This document shows positions 47,801-59,800 of a stretch of 64,000 bases of DNA, piece by piece (the stretch's first letter is position 1; every line of letters starts with the position of its first letter). The stretch lies in the NCBI GenBank assembly GCA_916613615.1, contig OU744736.1, positions 5,984,224-6,048,223 on the forward strand. The letters are read 5' to 3'. The notes beneath the pieces were generated by a model. That model saw only the letters and a program-made list of their open reading frames with translations. It searched no databases and was not told where the DNA came from. Both the position numbers and the translations under genes were made by a program. The DNA is from Steromphala cineraria (taxonomy: Eukaryota > Mollusca > Gastropoda > Trochida > Trochidae).

Positions 47801-50800
47801 TCAGTTAGATTTCAAAGAAATCATGTGAGTGATTGATTTTATGTAAGAGGAACGCATATACACAAGATCTCAAGCATGACCCCGAATGAGTGGAAGGCTT
47901 ATACACAAGATCACTTAACATGAACCCGAGTGAGTAGAAGGCTTATACACAAGATCACTTAACATGAACCCGAGTGAATAGAAGGCTTATGTATACAAAA
48001 GATCACTCAACATGCCACAGAGTGAGTGGAAGGCTTACACACAAGATCACTTAACATGAACCCGAGTGAGTAGAAGGCTTATACACAAGATCGCTTAACA
48101 TGACACAGTGTGAGTGGAAGGCTTATACACAAGATCACTTAACATGAACCCGAGGGAGTAGAAGGCTTATACACAAGATCGCTTAACATGACACAGAGTG
48201 AGTGGAAGGCTTATACACAAGTTCACCTAACATGACAACGAGTGAGTGGAAGGCTTATACACAAGATCACTTTACATGACACAGAGTGAGTGGAAGGCTT
48301 ACACACAAGATCACTCAACATGACACAGAGTGAGTGGAAGGCTTATACACAAGTTCACCTAACATGACAACGAGTGAGTGGAAGGCTTATACACAAGATC
48401 ACTTTACATGACACAGAGTGAGTGGAAGGCTTACACACAAGATCACTCAACATGACACAGAGTGAGTGGAAAGCTTACATACAAGGTCACTTAACATGAC
48501 ACAGAGTGAGTGGAAGGCTTACACACAAGATCACTCAACATGACCCCGAGTGAGTGGAAGACTTACACACAAGATCACTCAACATGACACAGAGTTGGTG
48601 GAAGGCTTACACACAAGATCACTTAACATGACACAGAGTGAGTGTCCAAAAACACGAAACAAGGCCAATAACTCCGTAAACATTAATTTTGCGGTTCTGA
48701 GTTTTGAACTCCATCAAGGTATTGATACCCTGAAGACACACAAAAAATTGGTTACCCTATCTTAAATAGTTTCTGAGAAAAGCTGTTCCCGTTAACTTGG
48801 ACGGACAGACACAAGGACGGACGCACGGACGGAGCCCAAACCTATATCCCCCTTCCACTTCTTAACAATAATAATAATAACAAACAAGATCTCTCAACAT
48901 GACCCCGATTGAGTGATACCCAGATCAGAAATGCAGCCTATACAAGTGTTATGTTCCAGCTGAGTTTAACGAGATTGAAAAAAACATGAAGCACTGTTTT
49001 CAAGTGAATAATAAACATGTCGTGGAAATAAGCGAAGCAGGAGACTAACATGGTACCTGATGACAATAGGGTGTCCAGGCTTCTGGATAGACCACTGAAT
49101 TCCTCCACAGATAGTACACGATCTCGGGAGCCCGCAATAGCCACAAGCTCCGCTTCAAACATCTCAACCATCCTAATGCCGAAGTCAAAAAGAAACTCAG
49201 TTATGCCCACAGCGTACATGGTAATATTGCTTGCGCTTGAGTTAGTTGCCTCTTCTTCCGTTAGTTGTGGCTGGCCGGAAATACCATCAGTGATGACTAT
49301 CATGACCTTGGCATTGCCAGAGATATCCTGTTGAAGAAGTTCCTTCCCTCTTTTGATACCCATGTGCGTGGACGTTCCTTCATCAGGGTAAAGCAAGGAG
49401 TCAATCTGGGCCAGCAGGTAGTCTCTGTCTGAACTGGCTCCCACCTGCTCGACAATGTCGTCGCCGTAGAGGACGATACCCAGCCTGTTGAGGTTGTTCT
49501 CGGATAAGCGGGAGGTCACGTAGCTTTTCATGGCGTCCTTGATAACGTTGAAGTTCTCTAACCCTATACTCTCGGAGCCATCAACAACCAAGTAGGCGGT
49601 AAAGGGACCTAGACGTGAAGGATAAAACATCGCGCATTTTTAATCAACTCTTCGATCATTTGAAAAGACATCTTTCTGCTATTCCAGGGGCGGGTATATC
49701 AAACAGAGATTCAGTGCATTCTTTCCGGATAACAGTGCAGCTATTGACATGATTATGAGTGTCAAAGAATATGGTGTCTTCACTTAAAAGTTAGAATGTT
49801 TACTAAATCTAGGTGCCTTGCCATGACACCCCCACCACCCTCTGGATCGACCAATGTTCTCATGGACACCTCTACCACACTCTGGGTCGACCAATATTCT
49901 CATAGACCCACCTACGAACCTCTTGATCGACCATTGTTCTCATAGACCCCCATGCCACCCTCTGGGTTGACCATTGTTCTCATAGACCCCCATGCCACCC
50001 TCTGGATCGACCATTGTTCTCATAGACCCCCATGCCACCCTCTGGGTTGACCATTGTTCTCATAGACCCCCCTATACCACCCTCTGGGTCGACCATTGTT
50101 CTCATAGACCCCCATGCCACCCTCTGGATCGACCATTGTTCTCATAGACCCCCATGCCACCCTCTGGGTCGACCATTGTTCTCATAGACCCCCCTATACC
50201 ACCCTCTGGGTCGACCATTGTTCTCATAGACCCCAATGCCACCCCCTGGGTTGACCATTGTTCTCATAGACCCCCCTATACCACCCTCTGGGTCGACCAT
50301 TGTTCTCATAGACCCCCATGTCACCCCCTGGGTCGACCATTGTTCTCATAGACCCCCTATACCACCCTCTGGGTCGACCATTGTTCTCATAGACCCCCCT
50401 ACCACCCCCTGGGTCGACCATTGTTCTCATAGACCCCCATGCCACCCTCTGGGTCGACCATTGTTCTCATAGACCCCCCTATACCACCCTCTGGGTCGAC
50501 CATTGTTCTCATAGACCCCCATGCCACCCCCTGGGTCGACCATTGTTCTCATAGACCCCCATGTCACCCTCTGGGTCGACCATTGTTCTCATAGACCCCC
50601 CTATACCACCCTCTGGGTCGACCATTGTTCTCATAGATCCCCATGCCACCCTCTGGGTCGACCATTGTTCTCATAGACCCCCCTATACCACCCTCTGGGT
50701 CGACCATTGTTCTCATAGACCCCCATGCCACCCTCTGGATCGACCATTGTTCTCATAGACCCCATGCCACCCTCTGGGTCGACCATTGTTCTCATAGACC

Positions 50801-53800
50801 CCCATGTCATCCTCTGGGTCGACCAATGTTCTCATAGACCCCCATGCCACCCTCTTGGTCGACCATTGTTCTCATAGACCCCCATGCCACCCCCTGGGTC
50901 GACCATTGTTCTCATAGACCCCCCTATACCACCCTCTGGGTCGACCATTGTTCTCATAGACCCCCATGTCATCCTCTGGGTTGACCAATGTTCTCATAGA
51001 CCCCCATGCCACCCTCTGGGTCGACCATTGTTCTCATAGACCCCCATGCCACCCTCTGGGTCGACCATTGTTCTCATAGACCCCCCTATACCACCCTCTG
51101 GGTCGACCATTGTTCTCATAGACCCCCCTATACCACCCTCTGGGTCGACCATTGTTCTCATAGACCCCCATGCCAACCCCTGGGTCGACCATTGTTCTCA
51201 TAGACCCCCCTATACCAACCTCTGGGTCGACCATTGTTCTCATAGACCCCCATGCCACCCTCTGGGTCGACCAATGTTCTCATAGACCCCCATGCCACCC
51301 CCTGGGTCGACCATTGTTCTCATAGACCCCCATGCCACCCTCTGGGTCGACCATTGTTCTCATAGACCCCCCTATACCACCCTCTGGGTCGACCATTGTT
51401 CTCATAGACCCCCATGCCACCCCATGGGTCGACCATTGTTCTCATAGACCCCCCTATACCACCCTCTGGGTCGACCATTGTTCTCATAGACCCCACTACC
51501 ACCCCCTGGGTCGACCATTGTTCTCATAGACCCCCATGCCACCCTCTGGGTCGACCATTGTTCTCATAGACCCCCCTATACCACCCTCTGGGTCGACCAT
51601 TGTTCTCATAGACCCCCATGCCACCCCCTGGGTCGACCATTGTTCTCATAGACCCCCATGTCACCCTCTGGGTCGACCATTGTTCTCATAGACCCCCCTA
51701 TACCACCCTCTGGGTCGACCATTGTTCTCATAGATCCCCATGCCACCCTCTGGGTCGACCATTGTTCTCATAGACCCCCCTATACCACCCTCTGGGTCGA
51801 CCATTGTTCTCATAGACCCCCATGCCACCCTCTGGATCGACCATTGTTCTCATAGACCCCCATGCCACCCTCTGGGTCGACCATTGTTCTCATAGACCCC
51901 CCTATACCACCCTCTGGGTCGACCATTGTTCTCATAGACCCCCATGCCACCCTCTGGATCGACCATTGTTCTCATAGACCCCATGCCACCCTCTGGGTCG
52001 ACCATTGTTCTCATAGACCCCCATGTCATCCTCTGGGTCGACCAATGTTCTCATAGACCCCCATGCCACCCTCTTGGTCGACCATTGTTCTCATAGACCC
52101 CCATGCCACCCCCTGGGTCGACCATTGTTCTCATAGACCCCCCTATTCCACCCTCTGGGTCGACCATTGTTCTCATAGACCCCCATGTCATCCTCTGGGT
52201 TGACCAATGTTCTCATAGACCCCCATGCCACCCTCTGGGTCGACCATTGTTCTCATAGACCCCCATGCCACCCTCTGGGTCGACCATTGTTCTCATAGAC
52301 CCCCCTATACCACCCTCTGGGTCGACCATTGTTCTCATAGACCCCCCTATACCACCCTCTGGGTCGACCATTGTTCTCATAGACCCCCATGCCAACCCCT
52401 GGGTCGACCATTGTTCTCATAGACCCCCCTATACCACCCTCTGGGTCGACCATTGTTCTCATAGACCCCCATGCCACCCTCTGGGTCGACCATTGTTCTC
52501 ATAGACCCCCATGCCACCCTCTGGGTCGACCATTGTTCTCATAGATCCCCCTATACCACCCTCTGGGTCGACCATTGTTCTCATAGACCCCCCTATACCA
52601 CCCTCTGGGTCCACCATTGTTCTCATAGACCCCCATGCCACCCTCTGGGTCGACCAATGTTCTCATAGACTCCCCTATACCACCCTCTGGGTCGACCATT
52701 GTTCTCATAGACCCCCATGCCACCCTCTGGGTCGACCAATGTTCTCATAGACCCCCATGCCACCCTCTGGGTCGACCATTGTTCTCATAGACCCCCATGC
52801 CACCCTCTGGGTCGACCATTGTTCTCATAGATCCCCATGCCACCCTCTGGGTCGACCATTGTTCTCATAGACCCCTATGCCACCCTCTGGGTCGACCATT
52901 GTTCTCATAGACCCCCCTACCAACCTCTGGGTCGACCAATGTTCTCATAGACCCCCATGCCACCCTCTGGGTCGACCATTGTTCTCATAGACCCCCATGC
53001 CACCCTCTGGGTCGACCATTGTTCTCATAGACCCCCCTATACCACCCTCTGGGTCGACCATTGTTCTCATAGACCCCCTTGCCACCCTCTGGATCGACCA
53101 TTGTTCTCATAGACCCCAATGCCACCCTCTGGGTCGACCATTGTTCTCATAGATCCCCATGCCACCCTCTGGGTCGACCATTGTTCTCATAGACCCCCCT
53201 ATACCACCCTCTGGGTCGACCATTGTTCTCATAGACCCCCATGCCACCCTCTGGATCGACCATTGTTCTCATAGATCCCCCTATACCACCCTCTGGGTCG
53301 ACCATTGTTCTCATAGACCCCCCCATACCACCCTCTGGGTCGACCATTGTTCTCATAGACCCCCATGCCACCCTCTGGGTCGACCATTGTTCTCATAGAT
53401 CCCCATGCCACCCTCTGGGTCGACCATTGTTCTCATAGACCCCCATGCCACCCTCTGGGTCGACCATTGTTCTCATAGACCCCCCTATACTACCCTCTGG
53501 GTCGACCATTGTGCTCATAGACCCCCCTATACCACCCTCTGGGTCGACCATTGTTCTCATAGATCCCCATGCCACCCTCTGGGTCGACCATTGTTCTCAT
53601 AGACCCACCTACCAACCTCTGGATCGACCATTGTTCTCATAGACCCCAATGTCATCCTCTGGGTCGACCATTGTTCTCATAGACCCCCCTATACCACTCT
53701 CTGGGTCGACCATTGTTCTCATAGACCCCCCTATACCACCCTCTGGGTCGACCATTGTTCTCATAGACCCCCATGCCCCCCTCTGGATCGACCATTGTTC

Positions 53801-56800
53801 TCATAGACCCCTATGCCACCCTCTGGGTAGATCATTGTTCTCATAGACCCCCATGCCACCCTCTGGATCGACCATTGTTCTCATAGACCCCCATGCCACC
53901 CTCTGGGTCGACCATTGTTCTCATAGACCCCCATGCCACCCTCTGGGTCGACCATTGTTCTCATAGACCCCCATGCCACCCTCTGGGTCGACCATTGTTC
54001 TCATAGACCCCCATGCCACCCTCTGGGTCAACCATTGTTCTCATAGACCCCCCTATACCACCCTCTGGGTCGACCATTGTTCTCATAGACCCCCATGCCA
54101 CCCTCTGGGTCGACCATTGTTCTCATAGACCCCCATGCCACCCTCTGGGTCGACCATTGTTCTCATAAACCCCCATGCCACCCTCTGGGTCAACCATTGT
54201 TCTCATAGATCTCCATGCCACCCTCTGGGTCGACCATTGTTCTCATAGACCCACCTACCAACCTCTTGATCGACCATTGTTCTCATAGACCCCCATGTCA
54301 TCCTCTGGGTCGACCATTGTTCTCATAGACCCCCCTATACCACCCTCTGGGTCGACCATTGTTCTCATAGACCCCCCTATACCACCCTCTGGGTCGACCA
54401 TTGTTCTCATAGACCCACCTACCAACCTCTGGATCGACCATTGTTCTCATAGATCCCCATGCCACCCTCTGGATCGACCATTGTTCTCATAGACCCCCCT
54501 ATACCACCCTCTGGGTCGACCATTGTTCTCATAGACCCCCATGCCACCCTCTGGGTCGACCATTGTTCTCATAGACCCCCATGCCACCCTTTGGGTCGAC
54601 CATTGTTCTCATAGACCCCCATGCCACCCTCTGGGTCGACCATTGTTCTCATAGACCCCCATGCCACCCTCTGGGTCAACCATTGTTCTCATAGACCCCC
54701 CTATACCACCCTCTGGGTCGACCATTGTTCTCATAGACCCCCATGCCACCCTCTGGGTCGACCATTGTTCTCATAGACCCCCCATGCCACCCTCTGGGTC
54801 GACCATTGTTCTCATAGACCCCCATGCCACCCTCTGGGTCGACCATTGTTCTCATAGATCCCCCTATACCACCCTCTGGGTCGACCATTGTTCTCATAGA
54901 CCCCCCTATACCACCCTCTGGGTCGACCATTGTTCTCATAGACCCCCATGCCACCCTCTGGGTCGACCATTGTTCTCATAGATCCCCATGCCACCCTCTG
55001 GGTCGACCATTGTTCTCATAGACCCCCATGCCACCCTCTGGGTCGACCATTGTTCTCATAGACCCCCTATACTACCCTCTGGGTCGACCATTGTGCTCAT
55101 AGACCCCCCTATACCACCCTCTGGGTCGACCATTGTTCTCATAGATCCCCATGCCACCCTCTGGGTCGACCATTGTTCTCATAGACCCACCTACCAACCT
55201 CTGGATCGACCATTGTTCTCATAGACCCCAATGTCATCCTCTGGGTCGACCATTGTTCTCATAGACCCCCCTATACCACTCTCTGGGTCGACCATTGTTC
55301 TCATAGACCCCCCTATACCACCCTCTGGGTCGACCATTGTTCTCATAGACCCCCATGCCCCCCTCTGGATCGACCATTGTTCTCATAGACCCCTATGCCA
55401 CCCTCTGGGTCGACCATTGTTCTCATAGACCCCCATGCCACCCTCTGGATCGACCATTGTTCTCATAGACCCCCATGCCACCCTCTGGGTCGACCATTGT
55501 TCTCATAGACCCCCATGCCACCCTCTCGGTCGACCATTGTTCTCATAGACCCCCATGCCACCCTCTGGGTCGACCATTGTTCTCATAGACCCCCATGCCA
55601 CCCTCTGGGTCAACCATTGTTCTCATAGACCCCCCTATACCACCCTCTGGGTCGACCATTGTTCTCATAGACCCCCATGCCACCCTCTGGGTCGACCATT
55701 GTTCTCATAGACCCCCATGCCACCCTCTGGGTCGACCATTGTTCTCATAAACCCCCATGCCACCCTCTGGGTCAACCATTGTTCTCATAGATCTCCATGC
55801 CACCCTCTGGGTCGACCATTGTTCTCATAGACCCACCTACCAACCTCTTGATCGACCATTGTTCTCATAGACCCCCATGTCATCCTCTGGGTCGACCATT
55901 GTTCTCATAGACCCCCCTATACCACCCTCTGGGTCGACCATTGTTCTCATAGACCCCCCTATACCACCCTCTGGGTCGACCATTGTTCTCATAGACCCAC
56001 CTACCAACCTCTGGATCGACCATTGTTCTCATAGATCCCCATGCCACCCTCTGGATCGACCATTGTTCTCATAGACCCCCCTATACCACCCTCTGGGTCG
56101 ACCATTGTTCTCATAGACCCCCATGCCACCCTCTGGGTCGACCATTGTTCTCATAGACCCCCATGCCACCCTTTGGGTCGACCATTGTTCTCATAGACCC
56201 CCATGCCACCCTCTGGGTCAACCATTGTTCTCATAGACCCCCCTATACCACCCTCTGGGTCGACCATTGTTCTCATAGACCCCCATGCCACCCTCTGGGT
56301 CGACCATTGTTCTCATAGACCCCCATGCCACCCTCTGGATCGACCATTGTTCTCATAGACCCCCATGCCACCCTCTGGGTCGACCATTGTTCTCATAGAT
56401 CCCCCTATACCACCCTCTGGGTCGACCATTGTTCTCATAGACCCCCCTATACCACCCTCTGGGTCGACCATTGTTCTCATAGACCCCCATGCCACCCTCT
56501 GGGTCGACCATTGTTCTCATAGATCCCCATGCCACCCTCTGGGTCGACCATTGTTCTCATAGACCCCCATGCCACCCTCTGGGTCGACCATTGTTCTCAT
56601 AGACCCCCTATACTACCCTCTGGGTCGACCATTGTGCTCATAGACCCCCCTATACCACCCTCTGGGTCGACCATTGTTCTCATAGATCCCCATGCCACCC
56701 TCTGGGTCGACCATTGTTCTCATAGACCCACCTACCAACCTCTGGATCGACCATTGTTCTCATAGACCCCAATGTCATCCTCTGGGTCGACCATTGTTCT

Positions 56801-59800
56801 CATAGACCCCCCTATACCACTCTCTGGGTCGACCATTGTTCTCATAGACCCCCCTATACCACCCTCTGGGTCGACCATTGTTCTCATAGACCCCCATGCC
56901 CCCCTCTGGATCGACCATTGTTCTCATAGACCCCTATGCCACCCTCTGGGTCGACCATTGTTCTCATAGACCCCCATGCCACCCTCTGGATCGACCATTG
57001 TTCTCATAGACCCCCATGCCACCCTCTGGGTCGACCATTGTTCTCATAGACCCCCATGCCACCCTCTGGGTCGACCATTGTTCTCATAGACCCCCATGCC
57101 ACCCTCTGGGTCGACCATTGTTCTCATAGACCCCCATGCCACCCTCTGGGTCAACCATTGTTCTCATAGACCCCCCTATACCACCCTCTGGGTCGACCAT
57201 TGTTCTCATAGACCCCCATGCCACCCTCTGGGTCGACCATTGTTCTCATAGACCCCCATGCCACCCTCTGGGTCGACCATTGTTCTCATAAACCCCCATG
57301 CCACCCTCTGGGTCAACCATTGTTCTCATAGATCTCCATGCCACCCTCTGGGTCGACCATTGTTCTCATAGACCCACCTACCAACCTCTTGATCGACCAT
57401 TGTTCTCATAGACCCCCATGTCATCCTCTGGGTCGACCATTGTTCTCATAGACCCCCCTATACCACCCTCTGGGTCGACCATTGTTCTCATAGACCCCCC
57501 TATACCACCCTCTGGGTCGACCATTGTTCTCATAGACCCACCTACCAACCTCTGGATCGACCATTGTTCTCATAGATCCCCATGCCACCCTCTGGATCGA
57601 CCATTGTTCTCATAGACCCCCCTATACCACCCTCTGGGTCGACCATTGTTCTCATAGATCCCCATGCCACCCCCTGGGTCGACCATTGTTCTCATAGACC
57701 CCCATGCCACCCTCTGGGTCGACCATTGTTCTCATAGACCCCCATGCCACCCTCTGGGTCGACCATTGTTCTCATAGACCCCCATGCCACCCTCTGGGTC
57801 GACCATTGTTCTCATAGACCCCCATGCCACCCTCTGGGTCGACCATTGTTCTCATAGACCCCCCTATACCACCCTCTGGGTCGACCATTGTTCTCATAGA
57901 CCCCCATGCCACCCTCTGGGTCGACCATTGTTCTCATAGACCCCCATGCCACCCTCTGGGTCGACCATTGTTCTCATAGACCCCCATGCCACCCTCTGGG
58001 TCAACCATTGTTCTCATAGACCCCCCTATACCACCCTCTGGGTCGACCATTGTTCTCATAGACCCCCATGCCACCCTCTGGGTCGACCATTGTTCTCATA
58101 GACCCCATGCCACCCTCTGGGTCGACCATTGTTCTCATAGACCCCCCTATACCACCCTCTGGGTCGACCATTGTTCTCATAGACCCACCTACCAACCTCT
58201 GGATCGACCATTGTTCTCATAGATCCCCATGCCACCCTCTGGATCGACCATTGTTCTCATAGACCCCCCTATACCACCCTCTGGGTCGACCATTGTTCTC
58301 ATAGATCCCCATGCCACCCCCTGGGTCGACCATTGTTCTCATAGACCCCCATGCCACCCTCTGGGTCGACCATTGTTCTCATAGACCCCCATGCCACCCT
58401 CTGGGTCGACCATTGTTCTCATAGACCCCCATGCCACCCTCTGGGTCGACCATTGTTCTCATAGACCCCCATGCCACCCTCTGGGTCGACCATTGTTCTC
58501 ATAGACCCCCCTATACCACCCTCTGGGTCGACCATTGTTCTCATAGACCCCCATGCCACCCTCTGGGTCGACCATTGTTCTCATAGACCCCCATGCCACC
58601 CTCTGGGTCGACCATTGTTCTCATAGACCCCCATGCCACCCTCTGGGTCAACCATTGTTCTCATAGACCCCCCTATACCACCCTCTGGGTCGACCATTGT
58701 TCTCATAGACCCCCATGCCACCCTCTGGGTCGACCATTGTTCTCATAGACCCCATGCCACCCTCTGGGTCGACCATTGTTCTCATAGACCCCCATGCCAC
58801 CCTCTGGATCGACCTTTGTTCTCATAGACCCCCATGCCACCCTCTGGGTCGACCATTGTTCTCATAGACCCCCCTATACCACCCTCTGGGTCGACCAATA
58901 TTCTCATAGACCCCCCTATACCACCCTCTGGGTCGACCAATGTTCTTTTGTATTATCCTTCAATAAGTAGTATTTGAAGAACCTTAACAAAACTTTGTGT
59001 TCTCTTAATTTGTTATCAATACATAAAACTAGAAAAAAATAGAATTAAAAGTTGTTAAAGCATACAAATCCTACGATATGTATAATTTGGAATAAAAACC
59101 TTAAAATATAGTTTTGAAATGAACTTTCGTCTTATTGATGTAATATTCCCTTTTTTGGCAACTTTCCCCCAATAGTGATATGAATCTGAAATGGGATCTT
59201 TTATTTTTTACGTTTAGAAAATGTCTACCATTTCCATTAGTTTCAAGTATAACATTTAAGAAAGTAACCTGCGACATGTAGAAATACATTTCCTTAGGAA
59301 AGTAGTGCATAGCAATGATAACTGACTCGTTCTATTTTGACAAAAGCATATTTGGAAGGAGAAAGGCAGTTACTAACCTCTTTAGAAAAAAACTCTTGCT
59401 CATACCACTCACTTTTAGAAAAAATGGTTAAAGGGGGAGGTATATAACATTATATAACATTATTTTTATTGACTTGAATGTATAACTGATTTTAAAAAGG
59501 AGGGTCCGTACCCCCTGGACACACCCGCCCTCCCCACGGATTCGCCAATGGATCTTGAATACCATGAGAATTATGCACACACACAGAAATATTTTCTTTC
59601 TATGAAAAAAAACTATAAAGTTTTGTTTTTGTTTTTAATGAACATGTTTAATGAACAGTGTTGGGTGCCTCATGGCTTGGAATGAAATGAATTTTGCAAA
59701 TAAAGTGTCAGTCCTTTAAATACATCTATTTGTATCGATGTTATAAGTTGATGTTACTTTTCATTAGGTTGTGTTTTTATGAAATTATATTGATATGGTT

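Noticed and set aside
47850..48645. A CRISPR-like array (regular 44-bp repeats)
   Set aside because: No alternation of constant repeats with unique spacers; all units are similar over their whole length, and the DNA is animal.
49818..58946. Dozens of 60-106-codon frames on both strands with GSTIVLID or SMRTMVDPEGG repeats
   Set aside because: They arise from a stop-poor 40/42-bp unit whose length is not a multiple of three; no start context, splice signal or stable frame.
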